From Klebsiella pneumoniae (GTDB lineage: Bacteria > Verrucomicrobiota > Verrucomicrobiia > Limisphaerales > SXTU01), in contig CALQJI020000005.1 of NCBI GenBank assembly GCA_943330855.2, positions 1-64,000 of the forward strand: a stretch of 64,000 nucleotides of DNA, written 5' to 3'. Both the position numbers and the translations under genes were made by a program. Under the pieces are notes generated by a model. The model was not told the origin of the DNA. It made no database searches and worked only from the letters and a program-made list of their open reading frames with translations. Below, piece after piece: positions 1-8,782 of this stretch (its first letter is position 1; every line of letters starts with the position of its first letter).

Positions 1-146
1 CAACGCGGTGACCGAAGGGTTAAACTCTAAAATCCAGAGCCTCAAATCCGCCGCCCGAGGCTTCCGCAACTTCCAGAACTACCGGACGCGCATCCTGTTC
101 TTCTGCGGAAAGCTCGATCTTTACCCACTATGATCCCCGAAGGACG
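1..146 (+). mobile_element. Right end of an ISL3-family insertion sequence (truncated by window edge)
   Basis: The first 133 bases encode the C-terminus of an ISL3-family transposase. Just past its stop, bases about 134-146 (ATCCCCGAAGGAC) read on the other strand as GTCCTTCGGGGAT, which looks like the CTTCGG-containing terminal inverted repeats of this family. Pseudopilin coding sequence resumes at once. The left end, and any 8-bp target duplication, lie outside the window, so the exact right boundary is an estimate. Confidence 0.6.
2..133 (+). CDS. ISL3-family transposase, C-terminal fragment (5' part outside window)
   Basis: Reading from base 2 gives 43 codons to a TGA at 131-133. The peptide includes AVTEGLNSKIQSLKSAARGF followed by RNFQNYRTRILFFCGKLDLY, the very characteristic end of IS204/IS1001/ISL3 DDE transposases (EGLNxKIQ...ARGFRN...ILF.CGxLDL). 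This is the end of the catalytic domain, including the region of its last acidic residue (the E of TEGLN). Whether the rest of the gene is intact cannot be seen. It ends on top of the downstream reading frame (ATGA at 130-133), which is best explained by insertion rather than translational coupling. Confidence 0.8.
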   Translation, partial: NAVTEGLNSKIQSLKSAARGFRNFQNYRTRILFFCGKLDLYPL

Positions 147-819
147 AAATCTTTATGCCAGTGACAGCGATGACAAGATGCCCAGAGATGGCATGGGTTC
201 AGCGGGCACCTATGGAGTCGCGGGCACGAGCGGAAATCCTTCCGACATCGCCGCTTGGTTTAGCCTCCTGCCAACTTACATGAGTGAACGCCCCCTCTCC
301 TCTCAGTGGACCGCTCCGGGATCAACCGTGTATGCCAACAACTCCGCTACCCTGCCTTTTCCAGGAAACGGACGCGGCAAAAGCTGGCACTGCGCCGCAG
401 CTCGGCAAGGCCAACCCCCCCAGAACGGCGGCCAATATGGATTCTTCAGCATCGTGATGAACATTGACTTGAAAAAATCCGACGCGGCCGGCGTGACCGG
501 CCCGAACATGGGCTTTCCTGACATGCCTCGGATGGCTCAAATCATCAAGCCGACGAGCACCGTGATGATGTTTGACAGCGTATTCGACCCCGTCACAGAG
601 GTGGTAAACACTTCTCCACAATTCAACTCAGTGAACCCCGCAAACCGGTGGCGCAGCTTTGCAGTCCGGCACAGCAGCAGGGGTGGCAACATTGTATATC
701 TGGACGGGCACTCCTCATTTACAGGCACCAACAACATCCTTCCTCAGCAGGCCAACGGCAACGAAAAGCTCGGGGTCGACATCATCTGGAACAACCTGTA
801 TCGGGCCGCCAACCCGTAA
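130..819 (+). pseudogene. Type II secretion-like pseudopilin (prepilin-type), 5' end replaced by IS
   Basis: The 229-residue frame begins with NLYASDSDDKMP about 7 residues in, and ends with RHSSRGGNIVYLDGHSSF. These are the middle and C-terminal hallmarks of the large Verrucomicrobia/Planctomycetes family of H-X9-DG pseudopilins. Intact members start with a class III signal (FTLIELLVVIAIIAILA) about 50 residues before the YA.D.DDKMP motif, as in the intact gene at 44127-44909 of this window. Here that N-terminus is missing and the IS end sits in its place, so the protein would lack the prepilin peptidase site and membrane helix. Most likely a disrupted gene. The apparent ATG at 130 lies inside the IS. 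Confidence 0.7.
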
Positions 820-1968
820 CTAACTGCCCGGGAGCAGTCGTCGGTGCACTTCCATCGCATACCGGTCCGTCATCCCCGCCAGATAGTCGCAGACCGCCCG
901 CTGCCAGCCTTCTTTCTTCGCCCACTTGCGCGTCCACTCATCGTTATAGGAGCGGTGCTTGAGCAGGTGGTAAAACAGTTCCTCCAACATCTTCGTCGCG
1001 CGCACGTGGGGCTCGTGGACGGCGGCGCTCAAGTAGAGGTTTTGGTAGAGGTATTTCCGCAGCTCAAGGTTCAACTTCCGCCTCGCGTCGCTGTAACGGA
1101 TGAGCGGCTTGGCGTGCAGACGCACCGCATCGGCTGACTTCACTCCGGCGGCAGCGATGCTGGCCTCGCTCGTCTCCACCACGTCACGCACGTGGTCATC
1201 AATCAGGCAGCGGATGATGAAGTAGCGGCGACACTCGTCCGGCAGTTCACCGTGCTCGCGCTTCGTGCGGCGCGCGGCTCCCGTCCAGAGTTTCACGTCA
1301 CGGCGGAGTTTGGCTTCGGAGAGCAATCCGGCATCGAGCCCGTCGTCGAGGTCGTGGCTGTAGTAGGCGATTTCATCAGCGAGATTCGCGACTTGGGCTT
1401 CGAGGGAGGAGTGCTTCGCGTCGAAGTCGGGGCGCTTGCTGGGATGATCGCAGGCGGTGTAGTGCTTTACCAATCCTTCACGGACTTCCCACGAAAGATT
1501 CAGTCCGGGGAAGCCGGGATACTTCTGCTCGATTTGCTCGACGACGCGCAGGCTGTGGCGGTTGTGCTCAAAGCCGCCGTGCTTGCGCATCAGCCGGTCA
1601 AGCGTCTCCTCGCCGGTGTGGCCGAAGGGCGAGTGGCCGAGGTCGTGCGCCAGCGCGATGGCTTCGGTTAGGTCCTCATTGAGCCGCAGGGCGCGCGCGA
1701 TGTTTCGGGCGATGCCGGCGACTTCCATCGTGTGTGTGAGCCGCGTGCGGAGGTGGTCGCCGGTGCCGTTGAGGAAGACCTGCGTCTTGTATTCCAAGCG
1801 GCGAAAGGCGCGCGAGTGGATGATGCGGTCGCGATCTCGCTGGTAATGGGTGCGCCACTCGGGTGGCGTTTCCTTGTGCTTGCGCCCGCGGGTGTCGGCG
1901 GAGAACTGGGCAAACGGCGCGAGGAATTGGCGCTCGCGGCTTTCGAGTTCAGCGCGGGTGCAGGGCAT
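820..1968 (-). CDS. dgt: Deoxyguanosinetriphosphate triphosphohydrolase-like protein (HD domain)
   Basis: The 382-residue protein carries the HD-superfamily metal site of dGTPase-like enzymes: RLTHTMEVAGIARNIARAL (first His), IALAHDLGHSPFGHTGE (HD pair) and ADEIAYYSHDLDDG (distal Asp). It also has the family N-terminus RDRDRIIHSRAFRRLEYKTQV. Length and motifs fit the shorter, 'type 2' dGTPase-like subfamily, which hydrolyses dNTPs to nucleoside and triphosphate; the substrate cannot be assigned from sequence. It is the last gene of a compact minus-strand run (ispH, DUF433, DUF5615, this gene), starting 3 bases after the DUF5615 stop. Its stop codon directly abuts that of the pseudopilin remnant. 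Confidence 0.9.
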   Translation of the reverse strand: MPCTRAELESRERQFLAPFAQFSADTRGRKHKETPPEWRTHYQRDRDRIIHSRAFRRLEYKTQVFLNGTGDHLRTRLTHTMEVAGIARNIARALRLNEDLTEAIALAHDLGHSPFGHTGEETLDRLMRKHGGFEHNRHSLRVVEQIEQKYPGFPGLNLSWEVREGLVKHYTACDHPSKRPDFDAKHSSLEAQVANLADEIAYYSHDLDDGLDAGLLSEAKLRRDVKLWTGAARRTKREHGELPDECRRYFIIRCLIDDHVRDVVETSEASIAAAGVKSADAVRLHAKPLIRYSDARRKLNLELRKYLYQNLYLSAAVHEPHVRATKMLEELFYHLLKHRSYNDEWTRKWAKKEGWQRAVCDYLAGMTDRYAMEVHRRLLPGS

Positions 1969-1971
1969 GGC

Positions 1972-2313
1972 TCAAGGAACGCAGTCCATGCCGTCCCGCC
2001 GCAGCGTGACAAGTTTGTGAGTTTCAATGGCAACACGGACGGCATCCCAGTTCGCGTTCATAAAGACCTCGAACTGGCGCAGTCGCAAATTGCCAACGTG
2101 AACATGAATCACCTTCGGCGGGGGTTCAGAAACTGCGATGCGATGGGAGAAGTCGGAATCCTTGGTCACGATCACCCAATCGCGCTCACGCGCAAGATTC
2201 CAAAGTTCGCTGTCGGAACTCTTTGGCCCCAGTGCCTTCACGAAAAGGCAGTTGCCACTATGCCAGCAAGCGAGGCAATCCGGCAGGTTGTTATCAATCA
2301 GAAACCCCTTCAT
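1972..2313 (-). CDS. DUF5615 PIN-like toxin-type protein
   Basis: 113 residues starting MKGFLIDNNLP, with acidic residues in the PIN-like pattern (D7 near the N-terminus, TKDSDF in the middle). This matches the DUF5615/Mut7-C-like family, probably RNases that act as toxins. Its start overlaps the stop of the DUF433 gene by 4 bases, the usual antitoxin-first arrangement for this pair. Toxicity is inferred from family and context; the sequence itself shows only the fold-type motifs. Unusually, the pair sits between ispH and a dGTPase homologue with no room for its own promoter except inside or before ispH. Confidence 0.8.
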   Translation of the reverse strand: MKGFLIDNNLPDCLACWHSGNCLFVKALGPKSSDSELWNLARERDWVIVTKDSDFSHRIAVSEPPPKVIHVHVGNLRLRQFEVFMNANWDAVRVAIETHKLVTLRRDGMDCVP

Positions 2314-2546
2314 GCGGCGGCAGGCAAAGGCTGCCAGTGCCGGTCAAGCAAGCGGACAGCAAATTTGAGGCAGGCGTTGATGTCCGCTGGCTGAAGCTCG
2401 GGATAATAGCGCACGACTTCCTCGGGCGAGTCTCCTGCGCTCAAATATTCAACCACGCTCTGCACGGTGATGCGCGTGCCGATGATGACCGGCTTGCCGT
2501 TGCAGACATCGGGATCCCAGCCGATTCGTTCAGTAAGTAGTGTCAT
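2310..2546 (-). CDS. DUF433 antitoxin-type protein
   Basis: 78 residues with the signature of DUF433: W-D-P-x-V-C-N-G-K-P-V-I-x-G-T-R-I near the N-terminus, then a winged-helix-like segment (VEYLSAGDSPEEVVRYYPEL). DUF433 proteins are small DNA-binding antitoxins normally encoded just upstream of DUF5615 toxins, as here (4-base overlap). It begins 9 bases after the ispH stop, so the three genes are probably co-transcribed. It is likely to repress its own unit, but no operator can be pointed to. Confidence 0.85.
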   Translation of the reverse strand: MTLLTERIGWDPDVCNGKPVIIGTRITVQSVVEYLSAGDSPEEVVRYYPELQPADINACLKFAVRLLDRHWQPLPAAA

Positions 2547-2555
2547 GAGGTTTCC

Positions 2556-3785
2556 TTAGTTCCCCAACAACTCCTGCACAGCAATTCCGCGCAACTCGAA
2601 GAGGCGACGGATGGTGTCCTCAATCAAGTTGTTTGGGCAGCTCGCGCCGGCGGTGATGCCCACGGTGATGGTGCCGGCGGGCAGCCAACTCGGCGTCGTT
2701 TCCTCGAGGTGCGTGTGTTGATTCCAATGCCGGATGAGCGCGGCGGATTCCATCTTCGCGGCGTTCTTGATGAAATAAGTTGGCAGCACCTTTTCGCCCA
2801 TCTCGGCGAGGTGCGAGGTGTTCGAGGAATTGTAACCGCCCACGACGAGCAGCAGGTCGAGCTTCGTGTGGAGGAGTTTCTCCAGTGCGTCCTGCCGGTC
2901 CTGCGTCGCGCCGCAGATGGTGTCGAAGAAGCGGAAGTGGTCGGCCACTTTGACCGGTCCGTATTTCTTCTCCATCACGGCCTTGAAGCGGCGCTGCACC
3001 TCCTCGGTCTCGCCGCGCAACATCGTCGTTTGATTCGCCACGCCCACGGCCAGCAGGTGGAGGTCGGGGTCGAACCCAGGCGAGTAAGCGCCCTTGAATT
3101 TCTCCAGAAACTCCTCCTTGTTGCCGCCGCGCAGGATGTAGTCGCAGACGTAATCCGTCTCGCCGAGGGTGAACACGACGAGGTAATGGCCGGCGCCGTA
3201 GGCCGTCGCCTGCGAAGTCGTGGCCTTGGTTTCCTCGTGCTTGGCCTTGCCGTGGATGATGCTGGTGACGCTGTCCTTGGAGTATTGGCGGACGCGCTTC
3301 CACACGCTCATCACGTCGCCGCAGGTGGTGTCCACGAGCAGGCAGCCCTTTTCCTCCAGCTTGCGCCGCGTGGCGACCTCCGTGCCGAACGCGGGGATGA
3401 TGACCACGTCCTCACGCTGAAGGACGGACAGCTCCACATCGGTCGGCTTGTTCTCGAGCATGCGGATGCCGAGGTTGCGAATCTGATCGTTGACCTCGGG
3501 ATTGTGGATGATCTCGCCGAGCAGGTAGATGGGCTTCTCGGGCGGGAACGAGCGGCGGGCCGCGTAAGCGAGGTCAATCGCGCGCTCGACGCCGTAACAA
3601 AAACCAAACTCCTTCGCGAGCTTGATGGTCAGGCCGGGCGCGGCGAGTTCGTTGCCGTTGGCGCGGATGCGCTCCACCAGCGTGCTGCGGTAGTGGGACT
3701 CCACCTGAGCCTGGACGGCCTCCATGATCTCGGGCCGACGGAGGTTTATTTTCTGCGGAGGCGCTGGCGGCGCAATCGTTGACAT
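2556..3785 (-). CDS. ispH: 4-hydroxy-3-methylbut-2-enyl diphosphate reductase (IspH)
   Basis: Last enzyme of the MEP isoprenoid pathway: a cytosolic [4Fe-4S] enzyme reducing HMBPP to IPP and DMAPP. Counting from the ATG at 3785 (MSTIAPPA), the three cluster cysteines are seen in GFCYGVERA (about C63), DTTCGDVMS (about C155) and DTICGATQDRQ (about C292). IHGKAKHEETKATTS and the SCPNNLIED end are also present. At 409 residues it belongs to the long, cyanobacterial/plant-like type rather than the roughly 315-residue enterobacterial type. An upstream in-frame ATG at 3836 would add 17 residues. dxs, the first enzyme of the pathway, lies at 21996. Confidence 0.95.
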   Translation of the reverse strand: MSTIAPPAPPQKINLRRPEIMEAVQAQVESHYRSTLVERIRANGNELAAPGLTIKLAKEFGFCYGVERAIDLAYAARRSFPPEKPIYLLGEIIHNPEVNDQIRNLGIRMLENKPTDVELSVLQREDVVIIPAFGTEVATRRKLEEKGCLLVDTTCGDVMSVWKRVRQYSKDSVTSIIHGKAKHEETKATTSQATAYGAGHYLVVFTLGETDYVCDYILRGGNKEEFLEKFKGAYSPGFDPDLHLLAVGVANQTTMLRGETEEVQRRFKAVMEKKYGPVKVADHFRFFDTICGATQDRQDALEKLLHTKLDLLLVVGGYNSSNTSHLAEMGEKVLPTYFIKNAAKMESAALIRHWNQHTHLEETTPSWLPAGTITVGITAGASCPNNLIEDTIRRLFELRGIAVQELLGN

Positions 3786-3854
3786 GACGAGGCTAGTGTA
3801 ATCCGAGACCGGTCGAGGTCGAGCGTTGGTTTTCATTCACTCTCAAGCGATCGA

Positions 3855-3923
3855 GCAGCCGCCGAGGTCAGGAGGCGGATTTTGCGGGCCCAACAGAGTC
3901 CGCCTCCTCACCTCGGCGGCTAC
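3855..3923. repeat. Family A palindromic element, intergenic copy (A1)
   Basis: Left arm GCAGCCGCCGAGGTCAGGAG, right arm CTCCTCACCTCGGCGGCTAC: an imperfect inverted repeat of about 27 bases per arm with a short loop. Other copies lie at 7497, 23990, 28396, 38552 and 51714. This one lies between the divergent ispH and glnS genes. Confidence 0.9.
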
Positions 3924-3992
3924 AGGATATGGCCGTTCAGGAAACCTCTTCCTCCGCGCGGAACGCCTTTGCTACCGTCCCGCCCGCATCAA

Positions 3993-5801
<1,809 letters not shown>

Positions 5802-5804
5802 GGA

Positions 5805-5904
5805 AAAGCGGTGCTGAAGCCACCGCAGTCCAAACGCTTCGCGAGTTGCAGAGCCGTTGCGAGGGCGCGAAGCGTCGGGACTGCGACGTCTTCAGCGCCG
5901 CTTT
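5805..5904. repeat. Palindromic element between glnS and bioF (family D)
   Basis: AAAGCGGTGCTGAAG at the left pairs with CTTCAGCGCCGCTTT at the right. Inside it, GCAGTCC/GGACTGC and CGCTTCGCG/CGCGAAGCG also pair, giving a long interrupted hairpin of about 100 bases. Single copy in this window. Confidence 0.8.
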
Positions 5905-5973
5905 CGGATGCACCCCAAACACTCACCCACGGGAGGCTTTGCCGCCGTGCGCCGCGCTGTTACGCTGCTAGCC

Positions 5974-7191
5974 GTGACCGACTTCAACCAACAACTCGCC
6001 GCCGAGCTGTCCGCCTTGCGTGAGGCAGGTTTACTACGTGAGCTGCGGCGGGTGGAGTCGGCGGCGGGCACGCGGGTGAGCCTCGGCGGGCGCGCGTTGC
6101 TGAACTTCTCTTCCAACGACTACCTCGGTCTCGCCAATCATCCGGCGCTCAAGGAAGCGGCGGGGCTGGCCATCGAGAAGTTCGGGGCTGGGTCCGGTGC
6201 GTCGCGGCTCGTGTGCGGGTCGCTGGCGGTGCATCACGAGTTGGAGGAAGCGCTCGCGGCGTTCAAGGGCACGGAGGCGGCGCTGACTTTTTCCACCGGT
6301 TTTTCAGCGGCACAGGGAGCCATCATCGCGCTGCTGAGCAAGGGTGATATCCTCATCGTGGATAAGCTGGTCCACGCCTGCATCGTGGACGCGGCGAAGT
6401 TGTGCGGCGCGAAGCTGCGCGTCTTCCGACATAACGACTTGAACGATTTGGAGGCGAAGTTGAAGTGGGCGGGGAAGCAGGGAGCGGGCAGCGGGCAGCG
6501 GGCAGCAAGAATCTTGGTCGCCACCGAAAGTGTTTTCTCGATGGACGGCGACCTCGCGCCGCTGCGGGACATCGTGGAGCTAAAGGAGAGTTACGGCGCG
6601 TGGCTGATGGTGGACGAGGCACATGGGACGGGCTTGTTCGGCGCGTGCCGGAGCGGGCTGGTGGAAGAGTTTGAGCTGACGGGGCGCGTCGAGTTGCAAA
6701 TGGCCACGCTGGGCAAGGCCGTCGGCGCGGCGGGCGGTGCGATTTGCGGGAGTCGCCAGTTGATTGACCTGCTCGTGAATCGCGCGCGGAGTTTTGTATT
6801 CTCGACGGCTCCGGTGCCAGCCGCAGCGGCGGCGGCGCGGGCGGGCTTGGCCATCATCCAATCGCAGGAAGGCGAAACGCGGCGGCAACGGCTGTGGCTG
6901 CTTGTCGAAGAGTTGAAGCGCGTCCTCATCCGCGCGGGCTACCCGCCGTCCGCAGTGCGCGCGCCGATTGTGCCGGTGGTCGTGGGCGCGGAGGCCCGGG
7001 CCGTGGCGCTGTCCGCCGCGCTGCGGGACGCGGGCGTGTTCGTCCCGGCGATTCGTTTCCCGACCGTCGCGCGCGGCGCGGCGCGGCTGCGTTTCACGGT
7101 GTCGGCAGAGCACACGGCGGAAGATCTGGCCGAGTTATCCGGAGCGCTCGGTTCAATCGGCAATCGGCGATCGGCAATCGGCAATGCATAA
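5974..7191 (+). CDS. bioF: 8-amino-7-oxononanoate synthase (BioF)
   Basis: PLP-dependent alpha-oxoamine synthase of biotin synthesis, joining pimeloyl thioester and alanine. Visible motifs, counted from GTG 5974: NFSSNDYLGL (44-53), STGFSAAQGA, DEAHGTG (214-220) and the PLP lysine in LGKAVGAAGG (K248). Length is 405 residues, normal for the family. The frame is open back to ATG 5857, but that part lies in palindrome D; GTG 5974 (or GTG 5947) fits family N-termini better. It overlaps bioA by 8 bases. Residues about 170-176 (GAGSGQ) come from a heptamer repeat, and its last codons lie in another. bioB and bioD are not in the window. Confidence 0.93.
   Translation: MTDFNQQLAAELSALREAGLLRELRRVESAAGTRVSLGGRALLNFSSNDYLGLANHPALKEAAGLAIEKFGAGSGASRLVCGSLAVHHELEEALAAFKGTEAALTFSTGFSAAQGAIIALLSKGDILIVDKLVHACIVDAAKLCGAKLRVFRHNDLNDLEAKLKWAGKQGAGSGQRAARILVATESVFSMDGDLAPLRDIVELKESYGAWLMVDEAHGTGLFGACRSGLVEEFELTGRVELQMATLGKAVGAAGGAICGSRQLIDLLVNRARSFVFSTAPVPAAAAAARAGLAIIQSQEGETRRQRLWLLVEELKRVLIRAGYPPSAVRAPIVPVVVGAEARAVALSAALRDAGVFVPAIRFPTVARGAARLRFTVSAEHTAEDLAELSGALGSIGNRRSAIGNA
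6483..6503 (+). repeat. Heptanucleotide tandem repeat (AGCGGGC)3 inside bioF
   Basis: Three exact AGCGGGC units. Twenty-one bases, so the reading frame is kept; encodes part of a Gly/Ser-rich surface loop before the ARILVATESVF strand. Confidence 0.9.
7155..7182 (+). repeat. Heptanucleotide tandem repeat (AATCGGC)4 at the bioF/bioA junction
   Basis: AATCGGC, AATCGGC, GATCGGC, AATCGGC, then AATGCAT. The array encodes the end of BioF (SIGNRRSAIGNA) and finishes 2 bases before the bioA ATG (7184), in the space where a ribosome binding site would lie. Confidence 0.9.
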
Positions 7192-8755
7192 GCTCGCCCA
7201 ACTCGACCACGCGCACGTCTGGCATCCGTTCACGCAGATGCGCGACTGGCTAAGGCGCGAGCCGATTCTCATCACGGCGGGCCGGGGCACGGTGCTGCGG
7301 GACGTCCACGGGCGCGAGTATCTGGACGCAAACTCCTCCATCTGGACCAACCTCCACGGCCACAGCCACCCGAAGCTGAACGCGGCGTTGAAGCGACAGC
7401 TCGGGAAGATTGCCCACAGCTCGGCGCTGGGGTTTGCGAACGAACCGGCGAGCTTGCTGGCGGAGCAACTCGTTGGAATGGCGCGTGGCAAATTAGGTAG
7501 CCGCCGAGGTAAGGAGGCGCATTCGCTGGGTGGCTCGAAAGAATCCGCCTCCTCACCTCGGCGGCTACAGAAAGTTTTTTTCTCCGATGACGGGTCCACC
7601 GCGATGGAGGTCGCGCTGAAGCTCGCCTACGAGTTCACACGGCGCACGCGCGGGCCGCAGACCAAACCGCGCTTCCTCTCGCTGACGGGCGCGTATCACG
7701 GCGACACGGTCGGGGCGGTGAGCCTTGGGCACATTGACTTGTTCCACAAAGCTTACGGCGGGTTGCTCTTCAAGACGGACCAGGTGATGTCGCCGTATTG
7801 CTACCGCTGTCCGTTCAACCGCGCGAAGCCGGAGCGGGCGGACGCGCGTGTGACGCGGAAGTGCAACTGGGAGTGCGTGGGCAAGGTGGAGTCGAAGTGC
7901 GCGGCGGCCCGGAAGCGCGGGAATGACTACGCGGCGTTCGTCTTCGAGCCACGGATGCAGGGCGCGGCGGGGATGATTCCGCAACCCGACGGCTGGCTGA
8001 AGCGCGTGTCGGACATCGCGCGCGGCCACGGCGCGCTGCTGGTGGCGGATGAGGTGATGACGGGCTTTGGCCGCACCGGCGGCGGAGCAGGTGAGAAAGT
8101 GGGAAAGCGAGAAAGTGAGAGGAGCACACCGGCTCACACTCCCACTTTCTCATCTGCTCATTTTCCCACTCTCACCGCCTCGCACGCCGAGGGCGTGGCC
8201 CCCGACCTCCTCGCGCTCGCCAAGGGTCTCACCGGCGGCTACCTGCCGATGGCGGCGACACTGACGACGCAGGCGGTTTTTGATGCGTTCCTCGGGGAAT
8301 ACGAGGAGTTCAAGACCTTCTTCCACGGACACAGTTTCACGGGTAACCAGCTTGGTGCGGCGGCGGGGTTGGCGAGCTTGGAGTTACTGGCGGGCCAGGC
8401 GTCGGTCAAGGCGAGGGCGCGGCTGGAGGAGGATTTGCGGCGCGAGCTGAAGTCGCTCTGGTCGCTGCCCAACGTCGGCGATGTGCGGCAGGTGGGCCTG
8501 GTGGCGGGCGTCGAGCTGGTGCGCGATTGGCGGACACGGGAGCCCTTCGCGCTCGCCGAGCGCGCAGGCATCCGCGTGTGCGAGGCGATGGCGAAGCGCG
8601 GCGTGCTGACGCGGCCCATCGGCAGCGTGGTGGTGCTGATGCCGCCTTACTGCACGACGGCGGCGCAGGTGCGGCGGATGGTCACCGCGCTGCACGAGGC
8701 GGTGGAGGAAGTGCTCGGAGCGCGGACGCCCACGTCCGCAGCCGTTGCCCGATGA
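7184..8755 (+). CDS. bioA: Adenosylmethionine-8-amino-7-oxononanoate aminotransferase (BioA)
   Basis: Class III PLP aminotransferase converting KAPA to DAPA with SAM as amino donor. Motifs: HVWHPFTQM (11-19), YLDANSSIWTNLHGHSHP, FFSDDGSTAMEVALK, YHGDTVGAVS, DEVMTGFGRTG (289-299) and the PLP lysine in LALAKGLTGGY (K347). At 523 residues it is well over the usual 430-460. The excess is two in-frame inserts: residues about 105-128 are palindromic element A2, and residues about 303-331 are an AG-rich inverted repeat. The last residues (ARTPTSAAVAR) are read from a family B repeat. Motifs around the inserts are intact, so the enzyme is probably functional. Same operon as bioF (8-base overlap). Confidence 0.93.
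   Translation: MHKLAQLDHAHVWHPFTQMRDWLRREPILITAGRGTVLRDVHGREYLDANSSIWTNLHGHSHPKLNAALKRQLGKIAHSSALGFANEPASLLAEQLVGMARGKLGSRRGKEAHSLGGSKESASSPRRLQKVFFSDDGSTAMEVALKLAYEFTRRTRGPQTKPRFLSLTGAYHGDTVGAVSLGHIDLFHKAYGGLLFKTDQVMSPYCYRCPFNRAKPERADARVTRKCNWECVGKVESKCAAARKRGNDYAAFVFEPRMQGAAGMIPQPDGWLKRVSDIARGHGALLVADEVMTGFGRTGGGAGEKVGKRESERSTPAHTPTFSSAHFPTLTASHAEGVAPDLLALAKGLTGGYLPMAATLTTQAVFDAFLGEYEEFKTFFHGHSFTGNQLGAAAGLASLELLAGQASVKARARLEEDLRRELKSLWSLPNVGDVRQVGLVAGVELVRDWRTREPFALAERAGIRVCEAMAKRGVLTRPIGSVVVLMPPYCTTAAQVRRMVTALHEAVEEVLGARTPTSAAVAR
7497..7568. repeat. Family A palindromic element inside bioA (A2)
   Basis: 72 bases (24 codons): GTAGCCGCCGAGGTAAGGAG ... CTCCTCACCTCGGCGGCTAC. Read as SRRGKEA ... 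SASSPRRL. It lies between the MARGKL helix and the KVFFSDDGSTA strand of BioA, where family members have only a short loop. Confidence 0.92.
8091..8175. repeat. AG-rich inverted repeat inside bioA
   Basis: GTGAGAAAGTGGGA at the left is answered by TCCCACTTTCTCA and TCCCACTCTCAC at the right. It encodes an insert (GEKVGKRESERSTPAHTPTF and following) directly after the conserved FGRTG motif. Related AG-rich sequence precedes the sulfatase gene at about 12886-12917. Confidence 0.8.
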
Positions 8756-8781
8756 AACGCGGACGTAGGCGTCCGCGCTCC
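8717..8781. repeat. Family B palindromic element at the bioA 3' end (B1)
   Basis: GGAGCGCGGACGCCCACGTC at the left, GACGTAGGCGTCCGCGCTCC at the right. It contains the bioA stop and sits between two convergent genes, so it could also end transcription, though no U-run follows. Confidence 0.85.
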
Positions 8782-8782
8782 T

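Noticed and set aside
3855..3923. Family A palindromes as ordinary intrinsic terminators
   Set aside because: No U-run follows the arms, copies occur inside open genes and between divergent genes, and the sequence is conserved beyond what pairing needs.
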